This document shows, in pieces, positions 53,545 to 61,254 of a DNA stretch of 64,000 nt. The translations under genes were made by a program, and so were the position numbers. Source of the stretch: Roseovarius sp. A-2 (GTDB taxonomy: Bacteria > Pseudomonadota > Alphaproteobacteria > Rhodobacterales > Rhodobacteraceae). The stretch lies in the NCBI RefSeq assembly GCF_002072155.1, contig NZ_BDIY01000010.1, positions 1 through 64,000 of the forward strand, written 5' to 3'. The notes under the pieces were generated by a model. That model saw only the letters and a program-made list of their open reading frames with translations. It was not told where the DNA came from and searched no databases. Positions within the stretch are counted from its first letter, which is position 1, and each line of letters begins with the position of its first letter.

Positions 53545-53586
53545 CGCGACCGTGGTCTCCCGCGAACGCTTACTGATCGTCAGTGT

Positions 53587-53736
53587 TCAGGCAAGAAGAT
53601 ATGTCTGCGCGAAATCACCGCCCTCGTAGATCAGCTTCAGCCGATAAGCCCGCCCACCAGCTCCGGAAAGCATCATCCCGATGGACCAGAGGCCGACAAT
53701 GGACCTAGGCCAATCGAGCTCACACTTAAGCACCAT
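53587..53736 (-). CDS. 49-residue ORF coupled to MPE-STAND gene
   Basis: The ATG follows the stop codon of the preceding large gene immediately (TAG then ATG), so it can be translated by reinitiation. The product begins MVLKCELDWPRSIVGLWSIG, has a hydrophobic middle (GLWSIGMMLSGAGG) and ends with GDFAQTYLLA. Its stop is only 5 bp from the IS66 target duplication. Too short to classify; it could be a small effector or regulator of the neighbouring protein, or chance. Confidence 0.4.
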   Translation of the reverse strand: MVLKCELDWPRSIVGLWSIGMMLSGAGGRAYRLKLIYEGGDFAQTYLLA

Positions 53737-56700
53737 CTAGGTTGTTCCGCGCTTCTTGTCAGCAGCGGCAGCCTTCATGTCCCTGATCAGTTTTAGCTTT
53801 TCAAGTCGATTTGGATCACCAAGCGCTCTCTGCCCGACCGCACTACGAATGCCGCCCACAATACCTTCAGAATGGTTGCGCATGTCGGAGTTTCGGCCAC
53901 TGCCCAAGTATTCGCGCTTTAGCGCTCGCATTGAGGCAGCAATCAGAGTTTTGTCCTGCGCGCCTTTGATGCTTTGCAGATAAGCCTCCTGGTTATCGCG
54001 TGACGGCAATGTGAGCAGAGCCTCTCGAGCAAACAGTGCTCCCATTTCCGTCAACTGTGGAAGAACCGATCGCAATGCGATTGAAAGTTGTGGATTCTTT
54101 ACTGCATCGGCGAGGACGCGAGACATGGAGTTTGGTGCATTATACTTGAAATCGGCGATTGATTTTTCGCGATCAAACAATGCTCCGTTATTGATAAACC
54201 GTACTCCACCAGCCACTGTAACAGGCGACGATCCTATGTGCTCACGCGCGGCACTCATGAAGCCGACCCAAACCTCGGCGGCTTCATAAAGTTTGGCAAG
54301 GTGGCGAAGTTTGTCCTTGGCGGGGATATGAAGCGCGTTGCGGATCAACTGGCCGTATAGTCTCATCGCGACCAGTAGCCGAGCCTCAGACTCGGCCACT
54401 TCATGCCTGCGCGCAACCCCTCTTCGTCTCAGAACATTCGCGAGCCGTTGATTGTCTTGACGGTCAGCGGTGTCGGGGTCAGGATCGGAACTGTCGACCT
54501 CGATAAGCTCCTTAAAGACCTCGATGACTTCCTTGGGGTCATCTGAGACAGAATTCAGCCATTCCGTTGAAAGGTCGATGCCGGCCTTTGAGTATTGTTC
54601 AAGCAATGTTTCTTCGAGCTGATCTACCTGCCTGTAGACCTGATCAAGAACGGAGCCGGTGTCTGTCCCTTCTAGTTCTCCATAGAAAACTATCTCGCCG
54701 TGGTGTTTGAATAGACCGTTTCCCGTCGTGATCTTTTCCGCGAATACTGCGTCCGATTTCATCTGCCGTGCGATGAAGTACGAAAACAAGTAGTCGGCTC
54801 TGAAGGTGATCCGCCCGCCTTCACTCACCAGCAGACCTTTCTCCTCAAACTCTTTGAGGAGGCCGCGCGGTAGTTCCATGAGATAACCAGCTTCATAAGA
54901 GCTGCGGGCATCTTTCCACTCGTTGTCCGTGAGCCCACCTGTGTCTTGCTCAAGGATTTTTCGAGCGACATAGCTGAGAAACTCTATCTTATCGTGAGAC
55001 GAAAACGTCCCCTCCCGTACATCCTCGAGCTCGAAACGGCCTAGCAGGCATTCAACGTAGCGATCTAGGAGGCGGGCCTTGTTGATCGGTCGGAAGTCAT
55101 GGTCCTGAACAAGGGTTTCAACCAATACAGCTACAGTACTTGGGAAAATGGGCTCGTTGATCTGTGACAGAGACTCGATGGCATGAGTGGCAAGTTTTTC
55201 AATTGTATTGTCGTTGAGCTTTTTTCGGTGCATTGCGATGACTTCACGGATCTGCTGCACGCCAAGCTCAGCAAGCTCATAGACATCATCGTCAACAAGT
55301 GACAGTGCCGGATAGTCTAGGCTCGAAACTGCCTGCCCCACCTTCTCGGTGCGCACAAAAGCGACGATGGGCACCTTCGGAAAGAATTTGCGAATTGTCT
55401 GTCTGAAGTTATTGAAGTGCTCAGCATTGCTCAAATTCAGGCCGTCTACAATCAAACGGACCGAGCCTTGTTCCGCGAGATGTTCCATCTCTGCAGTTGT
55501 ATAACGGGTAAGGCCCGTCTGAACCATCGAGCGGAGGATTGAAGCCCGATTGACGCTCGTATCGCCAGCATCAAAAAATGCAGGAATGATGCCCGTATCC
55601 CGAACGTTCTCAGCTATCCCTTTCAGCGTCAAGAATGCGCAAGTGCTCAACCCGGAGTCCGCAGGAGCGATAACAAAGTGATCTCGCATGCTTGGTTCGA
55701 AAATTCGGGACAACGCGACAGGTGCCTCCAACCATTGCTCCTCCTCCCCATATTCGACCTTGTGAATCTGTGGAGTGATGAAGCTCTCGATATAGTTCGA
55801 CTTCGCGCGCACATTTCGGCGGTGCCAGTCGACAAGATCGTGAGGCTCGCCTGCCAGAAACCTTTGCGCCAGTGACGAAAGCGAAGGCGAACTCTGGAAA
55901 AACTTCCTGTCGCTTTCTTTGGGATACGATATGCCGCCAGAGCCAAAATCTTCCCCCAAGACAAAGGTGCGTCGACTCTTTGAGTAAGACCGGTATGTGA
56001 TTTCTGCCGCACCGCTGACTGTGTTGCAGCGGATTACAGCGTAGCCGTTGGTTCCTTTCGACCAGTCTGCACGCAACGGTGGGGATTGGATGAACGTCGC
56101 ACCGTTTTCGTTGCGCACCAGAGATGTCAGGTCCGCCGTATGAACATGCCCAAACAGAACAAGATCAAAGTTTTTCGTCGCAATAGCGGTAATCGCATCT
56201 CGCGTGGTCTCCTCAAGCCAATCCAACGGGTGGTGCAACAAGAGAAGCTTGAAACTGGCTTTGGGAAGACTTTCCACATACTTCGACAGAACATGCGGCT
56301 CGACGCGCAACTTGCCTCGATCAGAATCGCCGTTATCTCGCTCATGCGACAACCAAGTCGAATTCATGCCGACAACCGATACGTCGCCAATCTGCTTCAC
56401 ATAGCCATAGAAGGACCGTTCGGCATATGGCTCGAACAATTCTTCCAGCGTACGATAATTGTTCAGGGGGCCGTTTGGGTTTTCTCGGAACGGGGTTTGT
56501 TTAAAAGAGTTGCCAGAAAAAAGGTAGCTGCTAGCTCGATCCTTTATGAAAGCCGCCGCGCTCTCACTATCGGTCAGCTGTCTTTCAACATCATGGTTTC
56601 CAGGTACGATCGCGATCTGATGATTGGCCTCTATCAGAGGCCCTAGCAACAGGTCGAATAAGACATCGTACTGTTCTTGATCACCCGACTGAACCAGATC

Positions 56701-56835
56701 ACCCGTAAATGCCGTAACGACGTTGGGCCCGAGAGGAAGTGCGGCGATATCGTCCCGCAACCTCTCAATTCGAAATCTGTTTTCGACGTCGTTCTTGAAA
56801 TGCAGGTCGCTCAGATGAACGATTGAAGTTTCCAT
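53737..56835 (-). CDS. metallophosphoesterase-STAND-like NTPase fusion
   Basis: A 1032-residue protein. Residues 1-270 are a calcineurin-like metallophosphoesterase with DLHF (10-13), GDLVQSGD (45-52), GNHD (79-82), HHPLDW (201-206) and GHVH (229-232), so the metal site looks complete. Residues about 370-560 resemble a STAND/AAA-type NTPase: the P-loop region IAPADSGLSTCA (389-400) has Leu396 where Walker A requires Lys; Walker B LIVDGLNL is intact (Asp464). The remaining 470 residues are helical, probably the sensor. This resembles Avs-type phage sensors with an N-terminal effector. GC content is lower than in the flanking plasmid genes. It is followed by a coupled 49-codon ORF. Confidence 0.8.
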   Translation of the reverse strand: METSIVHLSDLHFKNDVENRFRIERLRDDIAALPLGPNVVTAFTGDLVQSGDQEQYDVLFDLLLGPLIEANHQIAIVPGNHDVERQLTDSESAAAFIKDRASSYLFSGNSFKQTPFRENPNGPLNNYRTLEELFEPYAERSFYGYVKQIGDVSVVGMNSTWLSHERDNGDSDRGKLRVEPHVLSKYVESLPKASFKLLLLHHPLDWLEETTRDAITAIATKNFDLVLFGHVHTADLTSLVRNENGATFIQSPPLRADWSKGTNGYAVIRCNTVSGAAEITYRSYSKSRRTFVLGEDFGSGGISYPKESDRKFFQSSPSLSSLAQRFLAGEPHDLVDWHRRNVRAKSNYIESFITPQIHKVEYGEEEQWLEAPVALSRIFEPSMRDHFVIAPADSGLSTCAFLTLKGIAENVRDTGIIPAFFDAGDTSVNRASILRSMVQTGLTRYTTAEMEHLAEQGSVRLIVDGLNLSNAEHFNNFRQTIRKFFPKVPIVAFVRTEKVGQAVSSLDYPALSLVDDDVYELAELGVQQIREVIAMHRKKLNDNTIEKLATHAIESLSQINEPIFPSTVAVLVETLVQDHDFRPINKARLLDRYVECLLGRFELEDVREGTFSSHDKIEFLSYVARKILEQDTGGLTDNEWKDARSSYEAGYLMELPRGLLKEFEEKGLLVSEGGRITFRADYLFSYFIARQMKSDAVFAEKITTGNGLFKHHGEIVFYGELEGTDTGSVLDQVYRQVDQLEETLLEQYSKAGIDLSTEWLNSVSDDPKEVIEVFKELIEVDSSDPDPDTADRQDNQRLANVLRRRGVARRHEVAESEARLLVAMRLYGQLIRNALHIPAKDKLRHLAKLYEAAEVWVGFMSAAREHIGSSPVTVAGGVRFINNGALFDREKSIADFKYNAPNSMSRVLADAVKNPQLSIALRSVLPQLTEMGALFAREALLTLPSRDNQEAYLQSIKGAQDKTLIAASMRALKREYLGSGRNSDMRNHSEGIVGGIRSAVGQRALGDPNRLEKLKLIRDMKAAAADKKRGTT

Positions 56836-57451
56836 GAGTACTCGTCACTCCTACTCGGTATAGCCAATGTTTAGCGGCTTAATTTATTTTTTGGTTCGTA
56901 CATCAGACACCACTGCGAAGTTCGCCTACGGTGGGCATGTTGTGCTGCGTTTGCTGAAGATACGTAGGATATCATCGCTCGGAATCAGACTTTGACATTT
57001 TGGGACGTTTGAATTTTTTTACATAATGGGTCCTCACCCAGCGGCTTTTAGCATTTGCAGCGAACGTCAGCAATGTGGGCTGCGACCGCAACATCCTGAA
57101 AGTAGGGCGAACGTTCGGTCTAGGCCAAACACGATGCTGCACCTGCGAAAGTGGCTTCCATCCTGCAATGTGCGTGACTGTCTGCAATGGTGAAGGTTTC
57201 GACATGGGCAAGCCCCGCAAGCGAGACCGGGCTGCTGAGGCTTCGCCCTGAATTCGGACCCTGCTGCCTTCCTGCGCCAATACGCCGTGGTCTGTCTCAT
57301 CCTGAGCCAGGCCAAGGCGTTTGCCATATGGTCGCCATCACGATCCGCTTTCAGCTCTGACGGGTCTGCATCCCTCTTGCAAGGCGGACGCAGCCGCCAG
57401 GCGAAGCCGAGGGGCTCTAGTGTTCGCCACCTAGCATAAGATTCCGAAGGG
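56836..57451. other. intergenic region upstream of the MPE-STAND gene
   Basis: About 616 bp without a supported gene. The part next to 56835 is AT-rich and should hold the promoter of the MPE-STAND gene (AGGAG lies 12 bp before its ATG). The open frames on the minus strand at 56972-57280 and 57067-57501 overlap each other in different frames and have Arg/Ser-rich, unstructured sequences, so I do not call them. Confidence 0.5.
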
Positions 57452-57721
57452 CTATGCGTCTGGCTTCTGGTCGAACAGAATAACGTGCGCGCCTTCTTCA
57501 CTGTCAGGGTTGCCTACCAGCACGAACGGCATATCCGACCCGTTCTTCTCGTAGAGACAGCGGTATTTCATCTGGCCGCTGAGCGGATCGCGCACTTGGT
57601 CATAGCGAAAGCTGTGCTGAACGCCGTCTTCGATCCAGACCTTGACGCCATCGGGGGTCACCAGTGCAAGCGGCGCGCCGTCCAACAAGATTGTCTCGCC
57701 AACGTTGAAAATCTCTTTCAT
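57452..57721 (-). CDS. 89-residue hypothetical protein
   Basis: A small, probably all-beta protein: MKEIFNVGETILLDGAPLAL, VKVWIEDGVQHSFRYDQV and FVLVGNPDSEEGAHVILFDQ. No signal peptide. A good ribosome site (AGGAG) precedes the ATG. Codon use agrees with a real gene. No family recognised. Confidence 0.6.
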   Translation of the reverse strand: MKEIFNVGETILLDGAPLALVTPDGVKVWIEDGVQHSFRYDQVRDPLSGQMKYRCLYEKNGSDMPFVLVGNPDSEEGAHVILFDQKPDA

Positions 57722-57881
57722 CTCATGGGTCTCCTATCGGTCTTCTTTGGTAGCGTTGCAAACCGTCGTCGCATTTGCAACGATCTCTGCCCCGCGTGTT
57801 CTCTCTCTCGGTGTTATTGCCCCCGGATCACAATCGTGTCCTCCTCAGCTCGCTCACGAGCATCGTAGCGCTGATCGCGGT

Positions 57882-58061
57882 CTAGCCCGCGTCATCATAA
57901 GGCACGTACCTCAAGTTTGCGCCGTCCGTCTGATCGAAGCCGTCGGACCATCTAGTACGGCGCATACCGCAGCGCCATTGGAACACGACGCCGACCTCGA
58001 CATCTTCACCATCTACTGTCGCCAAAATAATTTCGACCGGGTAACCCGCATAATTCTTCAT
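57882..58061 (-). CDS. 59-residue hypothetical protein
   Basis: Starts MKNYAGYPVEIILATVDGED and contains VVFQWRCGMRRTRWSDGFD. AGGAG lies 6 bases before ATG 58061; an upstream TTG adds two residues. It resembles short beta-rich plasmid proteins. Function unknown. Confidence 0.5.
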   Translation of the reverse strand: MKNYAGYPVEIILATVDGEDVEVGVVFQWRCGMRRTRWSDGFDQTDGANLRYVPYDDAG

Positions 58062-58165
58062 GCTCAACTCCTGACCTCCATTTGGTCGGAGCCGCAGTTA
58101 TCAGGTGGCAGGTATATGCCTGTACCTATATATGCTTGGCCAACACAAGACGGAGTTTACAAACT

Positions 58166-58585
58166 GTGCTTTACAGGCCTCTACATATTGCGCTCTTTCT
58201 GGGCGCGGCTTCATCGGCTGTCGCTGCCGAGTGGGAGATCGGCTTGTCGCGAGGTCTGGAGACCTATGCTGCGACTGCAAACGACGGAACTTTGCTCTTA
58301 GTTTGCGATCCTGACCGTGTCTACAACCCAAACGTGAGCCATGCGTACTTTTTGTCGCGTTTTGACGATGACCAATTCCCGCAACAAGTTGTTCTTCTCG
58401 CGGCGACCGGAGAGCAGGCTGCCTTTTCTGTGCAGAACGGGATCGCAACGCAACGCGATGCTGATCCTGCCGAATGGGCACAGCTCATCGACATGATCGA
58501 GGCGGGCGGTCAAATCGCTGTCGTGACTGCACGCGATGCCTTTACGCTGGATCAGGACGCGCTGCCCGGGCTTCGATGCCGCTGA
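58166..58585 (+). CDS. exported 139-residue hypothetical protein
   Basis: Starting at GTG 58166 the protein has a signal peptide (VLYRPLHIALFLGAASSAVA before AEWEIGL). The mature part (LLLVCDPDRVYNPNVSHAYF; DDDQFPQQVVLLAATGEQAA) is likely a beta-rich periplasmic domain. No cysteine pair or known motif. It overlaps the end of the VirC2-like gene on the opposite strand by 44 bases, so the two transcripts converge. Confidence 0.6.
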   Translation: MLYRPLHIALFLGAASSAVAAEWEIGLSRGLETYAATANDGTLLLVCDPDRVYNPNVSHAYFLSRFDDDQFPQQVVLLAATGEQAAFSVQNGIATQRDADPAEWAQLIDMIEAGGQIAVVTARDAFTLDQDALPGLRCR

Positions 58586-59231
58586 TCTTTTGAGCGAGTT
58601 CTTCGATCTCGGATCTCAGCAGCGCCTTGCCGAAGGCGGACAACAGTTGCGTCACCCCATAGACGTTGAGCGGGTCATCAATGCTTGTCTGCAACGCCGC
58701 CACATGGGCTGCGTCGAGCCTGATCATCGATTTCATGAAGGGGGCACCAGTGCCTTTGGACTTGGCCAGGCGTGGTCGTGCAGCGGAGGCAACCTCATGC
58801 CAAGTCGTGGTGTTGCGCAGTTTTTGCATGCGGGCGCGAACCGCTTTGATCAAGGCACGCTGAACGTAGTCTGGGTCAAGGTTAGATCGTTCTGCCAGCG
58901 CATCAATCCGTGCCTGATCTTCAGCCCCGATGCGCACGTAGTAGGTTCGAGACTGCGCTTCGGGGCTATTGCTCCAAGCATCATCCGCCGACGGCTGGGT
59001 GGATACCCCTGGGTTGATGCGCGCCGTTTCAGCCGAGGCTGCCTTTTCCCCTTTCCGGGGTTCTCTCTTGTCCACTGAATTTGCCGCTGGGCCTTCTGTC
59101 GCGACCGCTGCCGCCGTACTCTGATTGAATGCGGCATATTTCGTGGCGCTCGTGGCGAACTGCCGCGACCGCGCCAGCCTGTCTTCGTTCGAGACAGCGG
59201 TCCCGGACCGGTTTGGAATCTTCCTAGCCAT
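58542..59231 (-). CDS. VirC2-like tandem ribbon-helix-helix protein
   Basis: A 229-residue protein with a low-complexity N-terminal half and two ribbon-helix-helix-like units: RTYYVRIGAEDQARIDALAE with YVQRALIKAVRARM, and SMIRLDAAHVAALQTSIDDP with TQLLSAFGKALLRSEI. VirC2 of Agrobacterium has two such motifs in one chain and binds beside the T-DNA border/oriT. The gene overlaps the VirC1-like ParA gene by eight bases, as virC1-virC2 are coupled. The match is structural, from pattern, not sequence identity. Confidence 0.6.
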   Translation of the reverse strand: MARKIPNRSGTAVSNEDRLARSRQFATSATKYAAFNQSTAAAVATEGPAANSVDKREPRKGEKAASAETARINPGVSTQPSADDAWSNSPEAQSRTYYVRIGAEDQARIDALAERSNLDPDYVQRALIKAVRARMQKLRNTTTWHEVASAARPRLAKSKGTGAPFMKSMIRLDAAHVAALQTSIDDPLNVYGVTQLLSAFGKALLRSEIEELAQKISGIEARAARPDPA

Positions 59232-60015
59232 TGGCAGCGTCCACCATGGCCTCGATGTCGCAAAGGACATCGCTGCACAGTGTCAGGGCTGAGGAAAGAT
59301 GCCCCGCCTGCAACCGATGACGAAGATCTTGTTCATAAATGTCCCGCACATATCCCAGCGATCCGGTCAACGGCATGCGCTGGATCGCAGTGAGATGGGG
59401 CACCGGCGTGGGCAGAAGTGGCAGGGTTGAAATCACCTCGAAGACCTCAAGGTCCTGCCGGTGAACCCTGCGTCTTGCCGCATCACGCTCAAAGTCATCG
59501 CCTGCGGTCACGAAATCGATCGCGCGTTTGTCCGCGTTCATCAATACCGCCGAAAACAGCGGGGCGGGGTCATCCGGTCCAAGGGTCTCGATCATGCGCA
59601 TAACCCATGTCAGGGTTTTCAGGGCCGCCACGAAATCCGATTGTACCGGCACGGCCGGCACCAGGACCATGTCGCAGGCCAGCGCCAGTGTTTCGGTGTC
59701 GGGGTGCTCGCCGGGGCGGGTGTCGATCAAAACCAGATCCACACCTTCAGCCTCAAAGCCGTCCAGCGCGTGGTAAAGGCCTTCAACGGTCTCGGGGGCA
59801 TCGGCCACGGTCAAGCCTGTGGGCCATGGAAGGCGTGGCAGATCGCCGAAGTCGGCGCGTGCGCTTTTTGATTCCCATTCGAGGATCTGCTTGTCAGCAT
59901 CCGCATCCATGACATGCACACGGCGGCCGCGTGCCAGCATGGCGGACGCAAGCATCTGTATGAGAGTTGTCTTTCCCGAACCGCCCTTCGCGGAGATGGC
60001 CGTCACAACAAGCAT
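59224..60015 (-). CDS. VirC1-like ParA-family ATPase
   Basis: A 263-residue ParA ATPase: Walker A AKGGSGKTTLIQM near residue 13, VMDADADKQILEWES, VLIDTRPGEHPDTE and VLVPAVPVQSDFVAALKTL. VirC1 recruits relaxosomes to the cell pole and to the VirD4 coupling protein. The position next to a VirD2-like relaxase and VirD4 supports this role over plasmid partition, which RepA/RepB already provide. GGAGA lies 8 bases before the ATG. It directly abuts the stop of a possible upstream ORF. Confidence 0.75.
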   Translation of the reverse strand: MLVVTAISAKGGSGKTTLIQMLASAMLARGRRVHVMDADADKQILEWESKSARADFGDLPRLPWPTGLTVADAPETVEGLYHALDGFEAEGVDLVLIDTRPGEHPDTETLALACDMVLVPAVPVQSDFVAALKTLTWVMRMIETLGPDDPAPLFSAVLMNADKRAIDFVTAGDDFERDAARRRVHRQDLEVFEVISTLPLLPTPVPHLTAIQRMPLTGSLGYVRDIYEQDLRHRLQAGHLSSALTLCSDVLCDIEAMVDAANG

Positions 60016-60207
60016 TCACTGTCTCCATAACATATATTTTGATCCGTTATGGCGATGCCTCGGGATGGCGTCCACACCTTGCGCGATACAGGCGGTCAAC
60101 TTTTGGGGCAGAACAATCTGTAGCTGTTGAGGCGATCTACTGTTGCTGCAATCATCGGCGTACGCGTTTGGGCAATCGAGCATGCGTACAAAGAGGCGTT
60201 TTGTCAT
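60016..60207 (-). CDS. possible 63-residue ORF before virC1-like gene
   Basis: A short frame whose TGA stop is immediately followed by the virC1-like ATG and whose ATG overlaps the stop of the ORF before it (ATGA). The product is basic (MTKRLFVRMLDCPNAYADDC to GSKYMLWRQ). The perfect spacing suggests an operon, but the sequence is not recognisable and could be chance. Confidence 0.35.
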   Translation of the reverse strand: MTKRLFVRMLDCPNAYADDCSNSRSPQQLQIVLPQKLTACIAQGVDAIPRHRHNGSKYMLWRQ

Positions 60208-60452
60208 GCATCACTTGCGCCATCGCGCCGATGCAGCAATGCCCCAGCAATGCCCGAAGCCTTCGAGGCGTTGGCTCTCATGGGCCTTATGGCGTCTGAC
60301 AATTGATCCTCAATCATCCGTGTCACCACCAACGGCATAACCACTGCGCCGTGCAGGCGTTCCAATCCCACAAGGTCTTCTTCTCCTTCCGGGAAACCCC
60401 TTTGAGCATTCAACGCCATGAAGGGATATCGTGTCGGCTGCGCCGACGTCAT
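60204..60452 (-). CDS. possible 82-residue ORF, first gene of virC operon
   Basis: Product includes GFPEGEEDLVGLERLHGAVV and TRMIEDQLSDAIRPMRAN, plausible amphipathic helices, and ends ALLHRRDGASDA. It overlaps the next small ORF by four bases. There is no clear ribosome site. It may start at an internal ATG (60419). Confidence 0.35.
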   Translation of the reverse strand: MTSAQPTRYPFMALNAQRGFPEGEEDLVGLERLHGAVVMPLVVTRMIEDQLSDAIRPMRANASKASGIAGALLHRRDGASDA

Positions 60453-60608
60453 TCCCGCGCCTGTTCAGGATCCGGGCCTACGTCCCGGATCGCGGCGCCG
60501 GGGAGGCGGTGTCCCTTCGGTCTGTTCATTGTCGCGCGGGGTTTGCAGCAGGCATGGCCAAGGCCCTGCCTGCTGATCACCGAAGGTGCGACAACGGACC
60601 GAAGGGAC
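60433..60608. other. candidate oriT region with nested inverted repeats
   Basis: The gap between the virC-like and mob operons holds a small hairpin (GTCGGC/GCCGAC, 60433-60447), then CAGGAT at 60466-60471 (minus strand ATCCTG, the core of MOBP-type nick sites), then a 98-bp nested inverted repeat: GTCCCTTCGGTC (60511-60522) with its complement (60597-60608), TTGTCGC with GCGACAA (60529-60535/60588-60594) and AGCAGGCA with TGCCTGCT (60547-60554/60567-60574). Repeats next to relaxase genes are typical of oriT. The nick site is only a guess. Confidence 0.45.
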
Positions 60609-60705
60609 GTTGACAGGAACGGTATTGTGTATGACAAAACTTGTACGACAACTCATTAGAGTTTTCGTGTTTACAAAAAATATCTAATGATAAATCTTGC
60701 CGCCC

Positions 60706-61254
60706 ATGTCCAAACGCCTCTCCACCATAGCCCGACAAGAGGTTCTCCGGCTCGCCGCGCAAGGGCTTAGCGATGGGGAGATCGCCATGCGTGTTGGCTG
60801 CTCCCGCCCCACCGTCGCTCGGGTGCGGGTGCGCGGTGTGGTGGCGGATCGAACCACAAAGGGCCGCGTTCTGCAGGTTCGGGTGTCCGCCCGTGAGGCC
60901 GAAGCATTCGAGGCGCTTGTGGCTGAGACGGGCATGACCACGTCGGGTCTGCTCCGGCACATGATCCGTCTGTCATCCGGCATTGTCGCGTTTCGCCGGG
61001 ACGAGGTCACGGCGCTCAAGGCGTCGGCCAATCAGCTCAATGCCTTGGCGCGCAATCTTGCGCAGATGCTGAAGCTTGCCCATGCGGGCAAGCTTCGGTG
61101 GAACGCGCGCGACGCGACAATGGTCGGTCGGCTTGCGGACCGGGCCGAAGAGGTTGCCGGGGCTGTGCAGGCTTTGCGCGCGGCCTCGCTGCGCGGGGCC
61201 TTTGTCCGGGTGTCCGATCTTCGGGACGTTGGGGAGGGGCAGCGCGATGGCTGA
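60706..61254 (+). CDS. MobC/VirD1-like relaxosome accessory protein
   Basis: A 182-residue protein with an N-terminal helix-turn-helix (QGLSDGEIAMRVGCSRPTVA) and a central ribbon-helix-helix MobC-like region (VRVSAREAEAFEALVAETGM, then LLRHMIRLSSGI; ALKASANQLNALARNLAQML). Such proteins melt oriT and load the relaxase. Start ATG 60706 is preferred; an upstream start adds three residues. It overlaps the relaxase gene by eight bases. Confidence 0.75.
   Translation: MSKRLSTIARQEVLRLAAQGLSDGEIAMRVGCSRPTVARVRVRGVVADRTTKGRVLQVRVSAREAEAFEALVAETGMTTSGLLRHMIRLSSGIVAFRRDEVTALKASANQLNALARNLAQMLKLAHAGKLRWNARDATMVGRLADRAEEVAGAVQALRAASLRGAFVRVSDLRDVGEGQRDG

Larger units (their letters stand above)
47678..53573 (+). 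mobile_element. IS66-family element carrying a nested RIT element
   Basis: The ends begin GTAAGCGTT on the left (47678) and its complement on the right (to 53573). They are flanked by an exact 8-bp duplication TGATCGTC (47670-47677 and 53574-53581), as IS66 elements make. Inside are tnpA, tnpB and tnpC in the usual order, but tnpB is split by a 3.4-kb RIT element. The exact duplication indicates a fairly recent insertion. Confidence 0.9.

Noticed and set aside
57067..57501. Minus-strand 144-codon ORF upstream of the STAND gene
   Set aside because: Arg/Cys/Ser-rich, overlaps another ORF in a different frame and the gene at 57452; looks like chance.
59224..60015. ParA of a second partition system
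   Set aside because: The neighbouring protein resembles VirC2 and relaxase genes are adjacent; no parS-like repeats were found nearby.
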